A DNA stretch of 64,000 nucleotides from Streptomyces sp. SID13031 (GTDB taxonomy: Bacteria > Actinomycetota > Actinomycetes > Propionibacteriales > Kribbellaceae). A program made the position numbers and the translations under genes. Positions within the stretch are counted from its first letter, which is position 1; the number at the start of each line of letters is the position of its first letter. The stretch is taken from assembly GCF_010548305.1 (NCBI RefSeq), contig NZ_JAAGLV010000029.1, forward strand, positions 1-64,000, in the 5' to 3' direction. The notes under the pieces are model-generated. The model was not told the DNA's origin. It saw nothing but the letters and a program-made list of their open reading frames with translations, and made no database searches. Positions 41,307 to 49,734 of the stretch are shown here, in pieces.

Positions 41307-44300
41307 GTGAAGAGCACAGCCCTGCGCACTGTCGCAGCCGGTTGCGTGCTGAGCCTGGCGGTCGCCGGTACCGCGGTGATCGCCATGAAGATGCCCGCCG
41401 CCGACGCTCAGCAAACCCAGCCGCCCGTCAACACCCGGGCGGCGGCGGTGAAGACCGCCGACCGGCTGGTCCAAGGTCGCGTCGCCGAACTCAAGGCGAG
41501 CCCGAACGACCAGTTCATCCGCCAGCAGGAGATCAGCACGCCGTGGGGCCTGCAGTACGTGAGCTACCAGCGCACGTACCAGGACCTGGCCGTGATCGGT
41601 GGCGACTTCGTCGTCACGACCGATGCCCAGGGCAACGCCAAGGGCCTGACCGTGGCGCAGCAGAGTGTGATCGACGTCGACCGGACGCCGGTCGTGTCCA
41701 AGGCCGCTGCCAAGAAGGCGGCGCTCAAGTCCGTTGACCAGGGCAAGCCGGCTCCGGGCGAGCCCACGCTGGTCGTGTACGCCGGTGCGAAGAAGGCGGT
41801 GCTCGCCTGGGAAGCGATCGTGGAAGGTCGCCACGACGGTGAAGCGAGCCGGCAGAAGGTGTACGTCGACGCGCGCACCGGCAAGGTCGTGCACTCGATC
41901 GAGCAGGCCGCGTCCGGTACCGGTACCGGTATCTGGAACGGGTCGAACCTGACCATCGGCACCACCAAGTCGGGTACGACGTACTCGATGACCGACCCGG
42001 CCCGCCCCAGCCTGCGTTGTGGCGACCATTCGGGCGGTTCGACCTTCTCCGGTTCCGACGACGTGTGGGGCAGCACGTCGAAGACCGACAAGGAAGCCGG
42101 TTGCACCGACGTCATGTACGTCGCGGCCGGTGAGTGGGACATGCTGAAGGACTGGTACGGGCGCAACGGGCTCGACGGGCAGGGCAAGTGGGCCGACGCC
42201 CTCGTCGGCCTCGGCGAGGTCAACGCCTACTGGGGTGCGGGGTCCAACCCCGACGGTGTGGTCTTCGGTTACAACAACGCGCGCAACTGGATCACCGCGA
42301 CTGACGTGGTCGCCCATGAATACGGCCACGGACTGGACGCCAACACCCCGGGCGGCATCTCTGGTCACCCGTCGCAGGAAGCGGTCGCCGACATCTGGGG
42401 GGCGTTGACCGAGTCCTACCTGAACAACCCGAACGACAAGCCGGACTACGAGGTCGGCGAGACGATCAACCTGACCGGCGCCGGCCCGATCCGGTACATG
42501 TACCAGCCGTCGAAGGTCTCCGGGCACCCGGACTGCAACTCCAGCAGCCTGCCGTCCTCGGTGCACGCCGCGGCCGGTCCGATGAACCACTGGTTCTACC
42601 TGCTTGCCGAGGGCACCAACCCCGGCAACGGGCAGCCGACCAGCCCGACCTGCAACAACACCACGTTGACAGGGATCGGGATCAAGGAAGCCGGCAAGCT
42701 GTTCTACAACGCGATGCTGAGCAAGACCTCCAACATGTCCTACGCCAAGTGGCGTACGACGACGCTCACTTCCGCCAAGAACCTGGATGCGAGCTGCGCC
42801 CTGCACGCCAAGGTGAAGGCTGCCTGGGCCGCGGTGTCGGTCCCGGCCCAGTCCGGTGAGGCCACCTGTGCCCCGACCGGTAACGACTTCAGCTTGTCGA
42901 TCTCGCCGGCCAGTGGTTCGGTCAAGCCGGGAGAGTCCGCGACCGCCACGGTGAACACCGTGATCGGCAGCGGCTCGGCTCAGGCCGTCCGGTTCACCGC
43001 GACCGGGCTGCCGAGCGGCGCGACCGCGACCTTCGACCCGAGCTCGGTGCAGTCGGGCAACTCGTCGACGCTCAAGATCGCCACCACGTCGAGCACGGCC
43101 AACGGCACGTACGACGTGACGATCACCGGTGACGGTACGGACGTGGACAAGACCGCGACGTACCGGCTCACCGTCGGCGGTTCCACCCCGCCCGCCGGCG
43201 TACCGGATATCGACGTCGAGAAGGTCAAGGCGCACCTGGCCGCGCTCCAGCAGGCGGCGGACAACAACGGCGGCAACCGCCGGGCAGGGAGCGCGGGTCA
43301 CACCGCGTCGGTCAGCTACATCGAGCAGAAGCTGCGCGACGCCGGCTACACGGTCGCCAAGCAGCGCTGCACGAACTGCCAGTACCCGTCGGACAACCTG
43401 ATCGCGGACTTCCCGGGCGGTGACGCCAACGAGGTCGTCATGCTCGGTGCGCACCTCGACAGCGTCAGCGCGGGTCCGGGCAGCAACGACAACGGCTCTG
43501 GCTCGGCCGCCATCCTGGAGGTCGCACTACGGCTCGCCCAGGACAAGCCGTCGCTGGCCAAGCACGTCCGGTTCGGCTGGTGGACCGATGAGGAGCAGGG
43601 CCTGAACGGCTCGGAGTTCTACGTCGGCCAGCTGTCCTCGGCCGACAGGACGAAGATCAAGGCGTACTTCAACTTCGACATGGTCTCCTCGACCAACGCC
43701 GGGTACTTCGTCAACAACATCACCACCGACACCGGCAAGGTGCTGAAGGCCTTCTACGACGGCCTGAACCTGCAGCCGGAGGAGAACACCGAAGGCGTCG
43801 GCCGATCCGACGACGCCTCCTTCAAGGACGCGGGCATCCCGACCAGCGGCGTCGCCGCCGGTGCGAGTGCTCGCAAGACGACCGCACAGGCACAGAAGTG
43901 GGGAGGTACGGCGAACCAGGCGTACGACTCCTGCTATCACTCCGCCTGTGACAAGTACCCGTCGAACATCTCCTCGACGGTGCTCGACCGGAGCGCGGAC
44001 GCCGCGGCGTACGGGCTGTGGAAGCTGGCGGTCGGCGATGCCCCGCCGACCGGCCGCGACTTCTCGGTCTCACTGAGCCCCACCTCGGGGTCTGTCGCCC
44101 CGGGCAGCTCGGTGCAGTCGACGGTCGGTACTACGACCACCAGCGGTGACGCGCAGTCGGTCCAGCTGTCGGCGAGCGGGCTGCCGGCTGGGACGACTGC
44201 GACCTTCGCACCGTCGACGGTGACGTCGGGCAGCTCCTCCACGCTCACCCTGGCGACAACGGCCTCAACGCCGGCCGGTACGTACCAGGTGATCGTGAAG

Positions 44301-44621
44301 GGTACCGGCGCGGTCAGCCACGAGGCGACTTACAGCCTGACCGTGACGGGCTCGTCGACGGGCACCGTGACGCTACAGAACCCGGGCAGCCAGAACGGGT
44401 TCGTCGGCTGGTCGTCCTTCCCACTGCAGATCCGGGGCACCTCCAGCGCCGGCCTGCCGATCACCTTCCGGGCGACGGGCCTGCCAACAGGCTTGTCGAT
44501 CAGCGCGGCCGGAGTGGTGTCAGGTACGCCGACGGTACGCGGCTCTTACACGGCGACAGTGACTGGAACCGTCAGTGGTGGGGCAACAGGCAGCACCACT
44601 TTCGCGTACACGATCTGGTAA
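41307..44621 (+). CDS. Secreted double peptidase: M4 thermolysin-like plus M28 aminopeptidase
   Basis: This 1104-residue protein starts at GTG 41307 after GAGGAAG. A signal peptide (to about 34) and an FTP/PepSY propeptide (about 45-205) lead into an M4 metallopeptidase with His337-Glu338-x2-His341 (AHEYGHGLD) and the zinc ligand Glu358 in SQEAVADIW. An Ig-like domain follows (about 530-625). Next is an M28 domain (about 635-905) with ligands His716 and Asp728 (GAHLDSVSAGPGSNDNGSG) and Glu762/Glu763 in TDEEQG. Two more Ig-like domains close the chain. Both active sites look intact, so one secreted chain would join endo- and aminopeptidase activity. Confidence 0.92.
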   Translation: MKSTALRTVAAGCVLSLAVAGTAVIAMKMPAADAQQTQPPVNTRAAAVKTADRLVQGRVAELKASPNDQFIRQQEISTPWGLQYVSYQRTYQDLAVIGGDFVVTTDAQGNAKGLTVAQQSVIDVDRTPVVSKAAAKKAALKSVDQGKPAPGEPTLVVYAGAKKAVLAWEAIVEGRHDGEASRQKVYVDARTGKVVHSIEQAASGTGTGIWNGSNLTIGTTKSGTTYSMTDPARPSLRCGDHSGGSTFSGSDDVWGSTSKTDKEAGCTDVMYVAAGEWDMLKDWYGRNGLDGQGKWADALVGLGEVNAYWGAGSNPDGVVFGYNNARNWITATDVVAHEYGHGLDANTPGGISGHPSQEAVADIWGALTESYLNNPNDKPDYEVGETINLTGAGPIRYMYQPSKVSGHPDCNSSSLPSSVHAAAGPMNHWFYLLAEGTNPGNGQPTSPTCNNTTLTGIGIKEAGKLFYNAMLSKTSNMSYAKWRTTTLTSAKNLDASCALHAKVKAAWAAVSVPAQSGEATCAPTGNDFSLSISPASGSVKPGESATATVNTVIGSGSAQAVRFTATGLPSGATATFDPSSVQSGNSSTLKIATTSSTANGTYDVTITGDGTDVDKTATYRLTVGGSTPPAGVPDIDVEKVKAHLAALQQAADNNGGNRRAGSAGHTASVSYIEQKLRDAGYTVAKQRCTNCQYPSDNLIADFPGGDANEVVMLGAHLDSVSAGPGSNDNGSGSAAILEVALRLAQDKPSLAKHVRFGWWTDEEQGLNGSEFYVGQLSSADRTKIKAYFNFDMVSSTNAGYFVNNITTDTGKVLKAFYDGLNLQPEENTEGVGRSDDASFKDAGIPTSGVAAGASARKTTAQAQKWGGTANQAYDSCYHSACDKYPSNISSTVLDRSADAAAYGLWKLAVGDAPPTGRDFSVSLSPTSGSVAPGSSVQSTVGTTTTSGDAQSVQLSASGLPAGTTATFAPSTVTSGSSSTLTLATTASTPAGTYQVIVKGTGAVSHEATYSLTVTGSSTGTVTLQNPGSQNGFVGWSSFPLQIRGTSSAGLPITFRATGLPTGLSISAAGVVSGTPTVRGSYTATVTGTVSGGATGSTTFAYTIW

Positions 44622-44635
44622 GCAGCCACGCGGCA

Positions 44636-44672
44636 AGCGCCCCGGTCCGTCCACCAGGCGGCCCGGGGCGCT
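44636..44672 (+). terminator. Terminator after the M4/M28 peptidase gene
   Basis: AGCGCCCCGG at 44636-44645 pairs exactly with CCGGGGCGCT at 44663-44672, leaving a 17-base loop. It begins 14 bases after the stop codon and is followed by GTTGCGTCC rather than a T run. Confidence 0.7.
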
Positions 44673-44711
44673 GTTGCGTCCACCAGACTGCGTTCCTCGT
44701 AGGGTGAGGGC

Positions 44712-45740
44712 ATGCCGATCCGACTCAGCGAGCGCCGGCCGGAGGTGAGTCCCGACCGGCTGTTGTCCGAGTGCGTGCCACCACCACGCTTCGCGGACGT
44801 GCGCTTCGACAGCTACCGGCCCAACCCGGGCGAGCCGAGTCAGTCAGAGGCCTTGGCCGTACTACGTGAGCGCGGGCTGGCGTTGGCGGAACCGCGCAGG
44901 GAGCGCTCTTTGTGGTCCCGGCTGCGTCGGGCGAAAGCGCTGTCCGAGGCCAAGCCCGGGATCTACCTGGACGGCGGCTTCGGCGTTGGCAAGACGCATC
45001 TGCTGGCGTCGCTGTGGCACGAGTCGACCGGCCCGAAGATGTACTGCACCTTCGTCGAGCTGACCAATCTGGTCGGCGCCCTGGGCATGCGCCCGGCGAT
45101 CGAGGCGCTGTCGGAGTACCGGCTGATCTGTATCGACGAGTTCGAGCTGGACGATCCGGGTGACACGGTGCTGATCTCGCGGCTGCTCGGCCAGTTGGTC
45201 GCGGCCGGCGTCGGGCTCGCGGCGACGTCGAACACGTTGCCGGACAAGCTCGGCGAAGGACGGTTCCAGGCGATCGAGTTCCTCCGCGAGATCCAGGGTC
45301 TCGCCGCGCACTTCGACGTACGGCGGATCGATGGTCCGGACTATCGCCATCGCGGGCTGCCAGTCGCTCCCGAGCCCTGGCCGGACGCTCGGGTGGAGCA
45401 GACCGCTGCCGAGTTGCCCGGTGCGTCGTGTGACCACTTCGTTGACCTTTACAGCCAACTGGCCGAGCTGCACCCGAGCCGGTACGGCGCGCTGCTCGAC
45501 GGGGTCACCACGGTCGGGATCACCGACATCCGTGAGCTCACCGACGAGAACGTCGCACTGCGCCTCGTCGTCCTGGCCGACCGGATGTACGACCGTGACA
45601 TCCCGTTGCTGGCCGGGGGAGTGCCGCTCGACCGGATGTTCACACCCGAGATGCTGAAGGGTGGCTACCGGAAGAAGTATCTGCGAGCGCTCTCCCGGCT
45701 GATCGCGCTCGCACACGTCGGGATGGGCCCGCAGAGTTGA
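44712..45740 (+). CDS. zapE: ZapE/AFG1-type cell division ATPase
   Basis: This 342-residue AAA-type ATPase starts at ATG 44712. Walker A is GGFGVGKTHLLASLWHE, the Walker B region is RLICIDEFELDDPGDTVLISRLL, and a sensor-like Asn is in LAATSNTLPDKLGEGRF. The phrase FVELTNLVGALG and the C-terminal LADRMYDRDIPLLAGG also fit the ZapE/AFG1 family. In Escherichia coli, ZapE associates with the Z ring; actinobacterial copies have not been assigned clearly. The neighbours (peptidase, membrane protein) give no functional link. Confidence 0.87.
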   Translation: MPIRLSERRPEVSPDRLLSECVPPPRFADVRFDSYRPNPGEPSQSEALAVLRERGLALAEPRRERSLWSRLRRAKALSEAKPGIYLDGGFGVGKTHLLASLWHESTGPKMYCTFVELTNLVGALGMRPAIEALSEYRLICIDEFELDDPGDTVLISRLLGQLVAAGVGLAATSNTLPDKLGEGRFQAIEFLREIQGLAAHFDVRRIDGPDYRHRGLPVAPEPWPDARVEQTAAELPGASCDHFVDLYSQLAELHPSRYGALLDGVTTVGITDIRELTDENVALRLVVLADRMYDRDIPLLAGGVPLDRMFTPEMLKGGYRKKYLRALSRLIALAHVGMGPQS

Positions 45741-45788
45741 GTGGTCTTACTCAAGCCCGGTAGCCCGCGGCCGTGGTCTTCTGAGGTC

Positions 45789-46490
45789 ATGTCCAGTCAA
45801 GAGCAACGACCAGTCACCGGCGCGGCGGCCGCCTCCCTCGGGTTGCTAGTCGTCGGTATCGCGGTGCTCGGCACCGGCCGATTCGTGCGGTTGGGTAAAA
45901 CCGTGGGCTACGAGAGCGACGCGCGGATCCTGCCGCTGGGGTTCATTGCGGTGGTCCTGGCGATTGCTGCCATCGGGGTGGCCGTTCGTGACAGGACGGC
46001 ACGGCTGTGGCTCGGTGGTGCGTTCGCCGTGCTCGACGCGGTCCTGATCTGGCAGAGCATCACCAACGTGTACTTCCGGTTCGGCTGGGGCGGCGACGAG
46101 GGCGAAATGCTCATCTTCGAGGTCGGGCTCGGACTGCTCGCCCTCCTGCTGTTCGCCACCGCTTTCCAGCCGGCGCAGCAGAACGGAGTCGGGGGCAGGG
46201 CCGAGGGTGGAGGCAAGGTCGGTGCCGGTCGCTGGCTGGTCCGGACAGTGCTGTACCTGGCCGGCATCGCGCTCGCCGTGATTGTCGGCTTCTTCAACGG
46301 CGTGGGCCTGTACGACATGAAGCGCTGCAGCTATGTCGACGCCTGCGCCGACGACGACCTGGGCGGTCTGGTCTGGGGCGTGAGCGGGAGCCTGATCGGG
46401 GTGGGGGTAAGCCTGGTACTCGTCGTCGTCCTCGAGCTGGTCCTGCAGAACCGCCGGCAGCGGCAGCGCAAGGTCGGTACGCCCGCCTGA
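45789..46490 (+). CDS. Hypothetical membrane protein, about six helices
   Basis: This 233-residue protein starts at ATG 45789, shortly after GAGG. Hydrophobic segments are LGLLVVGIAVLGTG, ILPLGFIAVVLAIAAIGVAV, LWLGGAFAVLDAVLIW, LGLLALLLFATAF, TVLYLAGIALAVIVGFF and LIGVGVSLVLVVVLELVL. Two cysteines in the last outer loop (MKRCSYVDACADDD) could bond. I know no family for it. It lies 48 bases after zapE and 35 bases before PPK2. Confidence 0.7.
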   Translation: MSSQEQRPVTGAAAASLGLLVVGIAVLGTGRFVRLGKTVGYESDARILPLGFIAVVLAIAAIGVAVRDRTARLWLGGAFAVLDAVLIWQSITNVYFRFGWGGDEGEMLIFEVGLGLLALLLFATAFQPAQQNGVGGRAEGGGKVGAGRWLVRTVLYLAGIALAVIVGFFNGVGLYDMKRCSYVDACADDDLGGLVWGVSGSLIGVGVSLVLVVVLELVLQNRRQRQRKVGTPA

Positions 46491-46525
46491 GCCGAACCGG
46501 GCGACGGATGAGGCAGGATGGGCAG

Positions 46526-47401
46526 ATGGCGAAGAACAAGACTCCGAAGCCGGACGACGTCGCGGGTGGCAGGCTGCTGGACCAGTTGCGGGTGCCGCAA
46601 GGCCCCGTCGACCTGAGCGCCTGGGACACCCGGGCGACGACCGGGTTCCCCGGCGGCAAGGACGAGGGCAAGCTCGCGCTGGACGCGATCGGCCCGGAGG
46701 TCTCCGAGTGGCAGGAACGGCTGTTCGCCGAGGGACGCAAGGGCGGCGAGCGCAGGGTGTTGCTGGTCCTGCAGGGGATGGACACCTCCGGCAAGGGCGG
46801 CGTGATCCGGCACGGCGCCGGGCTGATGGATCCGCAGGGGATGCGGATCACCTCGTTCAAGGCACCGACTGCGGCAGAGAAGCGGCGCGGCTTCCTGTGG
46901 CGGATCCGCCAGGCGCTGCCCGGACCGGGCATGGTCGGCATCTTCGACCGCTCGCACTATGAGGACGTGCTGATCGCCCGGGTCCGCAACCTGGTCGCCC
47001 CGCCGGTCTGGAACCGCCGCTACGAGCAGATCAACGAGTTCGAGGCGGAGCTGGCCGCGAGCGGCGTGACGGTGGTCAAGTGCTTCCTGCACATCTCGCC
47101 GGACGAGCAGAAGATCCGCCTCGAGGAGCGCCTCGACAACCCGACGAAGCACTGGAAGTACAACCCCGGCGACGTCGACGAGCGCGAACTCTGGCCCGAC
47201 TACGCCGAGGCGTACCAGGCAGCCCTCGAGCAGTGCAACAACGCTGAGACCCCCTGGTACGTGATCCCCAGCGATCGCAAGTGGTACCGCAACTGGGCCG
47301 TCACCACGCTGCTGCTCGAAACGCTCAAGGACCTCAATCCAGAATGGCCCAAGGCCGACTTCGACGTAGACGTCGAGAAGGCCCGCCTAGCCGCCACCTG
47401 A
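46526..47401 (+). CDS. ppk2: Polyphosphate kinase 2 family protein
   Basis: This 291-residue soluble enzyme starts at ATG 46526. The PPK2 motifs are Walker A GMDTSGKGGVIRH, lid region FKAPTAAEKRRGFLWR and Walker B GIFDRSHYEDVLIARV, followed by KYNPGDVDERELWPDYAEAYQ and IPSDRKWYRNW. It should transfer phosphate between polyphosphate and nucleotides; the substrate class (AMP, ADP or NMP) is not certain from sequence alone. The gene stands between a membrane protein and a convergent small gene. Confidence 0.92.
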   Translation: MAKNKTPKPDDVAGGRLLDQLRVPQGPVDLSAWDTRATTGFPGGKDEGKLALDAIGPEVSEWQERLFAEGRKGGERRVLLVLQGMDTSGKGGVIRHGAGLMDPQGMRITSFKAPTAAEKRRGFLWRIRQALPGPGMVGIFDRSHYEDVLIARVRNLVAPPVWNRRYEQINEFEAELAASGVTVVKCFLHISPDEQKIRLEERLDNPTKHWKYNPGDVDERELWPDYAEAYQAALEQCNNAETPWYVIPSDRKWYRNWAVTTLLLETLKDLNPEWPKADFDVDVEKARLAAT

Positions 47402-47449
47402 CAGCCCGTTCCGCGTTCGAGGCCAGGCCCTCTCGGCTCGTTCGTGACC

Positions 47450-47689
47450 TCAGACCTCAGGCTCGAGACCCTGGTCGCGGAGCTGTCGGCGGAGCCGGGC
47501 AACCTCTTCGCGCAGGCGTTCGTTCTCGTCCAGCAGGCTGGACACCTCGGCGATGAGGTGCCGGCGCCCGGACTGGGTCGCCCACTCGATGCTGCCGGCC
47601 GGCTCGTCGGACACGACGCCGGAGACGAGCCGCTCACCACGTTCCCGCCGCTCGAGCCGGTCGGTACGCCGGATCGCGCCGGGCCGCAT
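47450..47689 (-). CDS. Possible small coiled-coil protein
   Basis: This 79-residue candidate starts at ATG 47689. The C-terminal 35 residues (LIAEVSSLLDENERLREEVARL) have clear heptads and would form a coiled coil. The N-terminal half is Arg-rich with no recognised domain. The ribosome binding site is weak (CTGGGGTG). The frame is open further upstream through a repeat region, which lowers confidence. It is convergent with PPK2. It may be a real small gene or a chance frame in high-GC DNA. Confidence 0.4.
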   Translation of the reverse strand: MRPGAIRRTDRLERRERGERLVSGVVSDEPAGSIEWATQSGRRHLIAEVSSLLDENERLREEVARLRRQLRDQGLEPEV

Positions 47690-47734
47690 CGCACCCCAGC
47701 ACGCCCGCGGCGACCGCGAGTACGCCGGTACCTC

Positions 47735-47810
47735 CACGCACGCACAACCCCGCGCTCGGCCCGGCGGGCGGGCGGAGGCGGCTGGGAAGCGTGGGGGTTG
47801 TGCGTGCGTG
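47735..47810. repeat. Inverted repeat, copy also at 48793
   Basis: CACGCACGCACAACCCC (47735-47751) pairs perfectly with 47794-47810, giving 17-bp arms and a 42-base loop. The same 17 bases with one change (CACGCACGCATAACCCC) recur at 48793-48809, so the repeat stands on both sides of the AbiEi/DUF559 gene. Confidence 0.8.
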
Positions 47811-47848
47811 CAGCTCCTGTGGATAACTTGAGGCAGGGGCAAGGCCTG

Positions 47849-48739
47849 GTGGCGCAGACTGAGCCGGTGGGCGAGGTGGTGGGAATCCTGCAGCGGGCCG
47901 GCGGAAGTGTCCGGTACGCCGATCTCGCGGCGCTCACCTCGGCGCGACAGGTCCGAAGGGCGCTCGAGGCCGGCGAGATCACTCGGGTGGCGAAGGGCGT
48001 CTACGCGCTGCCGATCAAACCGTCCGATCGCACGGTCGCTCTGGCCAACGGGGGCGTGCTGTCACGGCAGAGCGCAGCGCTGCACCATGGGCTGGAGGTG
48101 GTGACCCGGCCGCTGCTTCCGCACGTCCTGGTCAGCCGGACCCAGCGCCGACGCGAGACCGAGTTGAGTTGTGTGTTGCACCGCACGAGCAGTCCACTGC
48201 CGGACAGCGTGACAACACCTCTCCAGACGGTTCTCGACTGCGCTCGGCAACTGCCGTTCGGAGAGGCGCTGACGATCGCGGACTCCGCGCTGCGCCTGAA
48301 GAAGGTCGATCCGGTCGCCTTGGCCGAAGCGGCACACGCCTGCCGGGGCACCGGGCGGGCTGCCATCCAGCGAGTTGCCGCGTCGGCTGACCGGCGAGCG
48401 GAGTCGGCACTCGAGTCGATGCTCAGGGCGCGAGTGATGGAGGCCGGTTTCACGGGTTTCGTGCCGCAGTACAAGATCAGGGACCGGTCCTTCTACGCAC
48501 GCGTCGATCTGGCGGATCCGTTGCTGCGCATCGTGCTGGAGGCGGACAGCTTCGCCCATCACGGCACCCGGGCTACCCTTCGCCGGGACTGCCGACGGTA
48601 CGTCGAGCTCGCGATCCGCGGTTGGGTACTGCTGCGCTACTCGTGGGAGGACGTGATCCTCGACGAGAACTGGGTCGGTACGTCGCTCGCCGCCCTGGCC
48701 GCCCAGGTCCACCCGCCCGCTCTCCGCGTCGCCGCCTGA
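47849..48739 (+). CDS. AbiEi-type winged helix plus DUF559 nuclease-fold protein
   Basis: This 296-residue protein starts at GTG 47849. Residues about 5-55 form a winged helix of the AbiEi antitoxin type (GGSVRYADLAALTSARQVRRALEAGEITRVAKGVYALP). The C-terminal 100 residues resemble the DUF559/Vsr-like PD-(D/E)xK fold: LRIVLEADSFAHHG, RRDCRRYVELAIRGWVLLRYSWEDV. The acidic residue of VLEAD and the Arg-Tyr-x-Glu are in the expected places. Such proteins are numerous in actinobacteria and usually have no cognate AbiEii toxin; none is seen here. A shared repeat flanks the gene. Confidence 0.82.
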   Translation: MAQTEPVGEVVGILQRAGGSVRYADLAALTSARQVRRALEAGEITRVAKGVYALPIKPSDRTVALANGGVLSRQSAALHHGLEVVTRPLLPHVLVSRTQRRRETELSCVLHRTSSPLPDSVTTPLQTVLDCARQLPFGEALTIADSALRLKKVDPVALAEAAHACRGTGRAAIQRVAASADRRAESALESMLRARVMEAGFTGFVPQYKIRDRSFYARVDLADPLLRIVLEADSFAHHGTRATLRRDCRRYVELAIRGWVLLRYSWEDVILDENWVGTSLAALAAQVHPPALRVAA

Positions 48740-48792
48740 CACCGCCCGGCCCGCAGTTCGCTGGGTGGGCGACCGAGGCAGGCGGGGATGGC

Positions 48793-48809
48793 CACGCACG
48801 CATAACCCC
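48793..48809 (+). repeat. Third copy of the CACGCACGC repeat
   Basis: CACGCACGCATAACCCC differs by one base from 47735-47751. About 60 bases later GTGCGTGGC can pair with its left end (GCCACGCAC), so this copy too may form a weaker hairpin. It lies 54 bases after the DUF559 gene. Confidence 0.6.
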
Positions 48810-48891
48810 CGGGTGGGCCTGCGACACGCCGAGGGAAGCGGTTGCCGCTGGAGTTTGGGTGTGCGTGGCGGATCGAGCACCTGGTTGTGAC

Positions 48892-48929
48892 GGAACCCCG
48901 CCGGGAGTGGTGCGTTCCGGCGGGGTTCC
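48892..48929 (-). terminator. Terminator of the sulfate assimilation operon
   Basis: GGAACCCCGCCGG (48892-48904) pairs exactly with 48917-48929, a 13-bp stem with a 12-base loop. It starts 11 bases beyond the stop of the chelatase gene, the last gene of the leftward operon. Its symmetry would also serve transcripts coming from the left. Confidence 0.8.
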
Positions 48930-48939
48930 AGGGTGACTG

Positions 48940-49734
48940 TCAGGCCGTGCGGACCAGTTCCGGGCGGAGGAGGACCGGGCGGGGGGAGGGGGCGAGGGTT
49001 AGGAGGTCCAGGCCCGCTACGCCGTAGCGGAGGAGGACCAGGCGGGCTACTTCGGCGCTTACGCCGAGGGGGCGGGAGACGGCGACTGCGCCGGCCTTGC
49101 GGGACATCTGTTCGGCGCGGTCCGGTAGGACGCCGGGGGCCAGGAAGAACGAGCCGACGGCTACGTGGCGACGGCCTTCCAGGCGCCACTGGAGGACGGC
49201 TTCGGCCGGGCTCGGGGTGGCGACTGTGGTGAACGCGGCGGTCACCGGGAGCTTGTGACGCTGGCCCCAGAGCCTGGCGAGCCGGGTGACGGCTGCGTTG
49301 GCCTGGGCGTCGCTCGATCCGGCGCAGGCGAGCACGAGGGCGTCGAGTTCACGCACCCGGCCGTCCTTGAGTTCGGCGCGCATCCGGCGGTCGAGCACGT
49401 CGAGCAGCGTGTCGTCGTACCCGAGGACGTCGGAGGCGATGATCCGCAGATCCGGGAACCGGCTGCGCGACTCGTCGACGACGGCCGGGATGTCGACCCG
49501 CGCGTGGAAGGCGCTGGACAGCAGCAGCGGCAGGATCACCACTTCCTCGACGCCCTCAGCGGCGAGTTTGCCCATCACCTGGTACGGCGTCGGCGGGCAG
49601 TGGTCGAGGAAGGAGGCTTCGATCCGCAGGTCGTCCCGCATCTCGCGCAGGCACTTGACCAGCGAGTGGACGGTGGCGGCCGAACGCGGATCGCGGCTGC
49701 CGTGGGCGAGGACTATGAGCGCAGGTGCAGTCAC
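48940..49734 (-). CDS. CbiX-type sirohydrochlorin chelatase family protein
   Basis: This 264-residue protein starts at GTG 49734 and overlaps the cysN stop by four bases. The first metal-binding histidine is in LIVLAHGSRDPRSA and the second motif is LLLSSAFHARVDIP. The second half repeats the fold with GQRHKLPVTAAFTT and VAVGSFFLAPGVLPDRAE. Relatives insert iron or cobalt into sirohydrochlorin. As the last gene of a sulfate-reduction operon it most likely supplies siroheme to the sulfite reductase encoded at the start of the same operon. Confidence 0.88.
   Translation of the reverse strand: MTAPALIVLAHGSRDPRSAATVHSLVKCLREMRDDLRIEASFLDHCPPTPYQVMGKLAAEGVEEVVILPLLLSSAFHARVDIPAVVDESRSRFPDLRIIASDVLGYDDTLLDVLDRRMRAELKDGRVRELDALVLACAGSSDAQANAAVTRLARLWGQRHKLPVTAAFTTVATPSPAEAVLQWRLEGRRHVAVGSFFLAPGVLPDRAEQMSRKAGAVAVSRPLGVSAEVARLVLLRYGVAGLDLLTLAPSPRPVLLRPELVRTA

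Noticed and set aside
47849-48739. Complete AbiE toxin-antitoxin system
   Set aside because: Only the AbiEi-like winged helix fused to a DUF559 fold is present; there is no AbiEii nucleotidyltransferase gene beside it.
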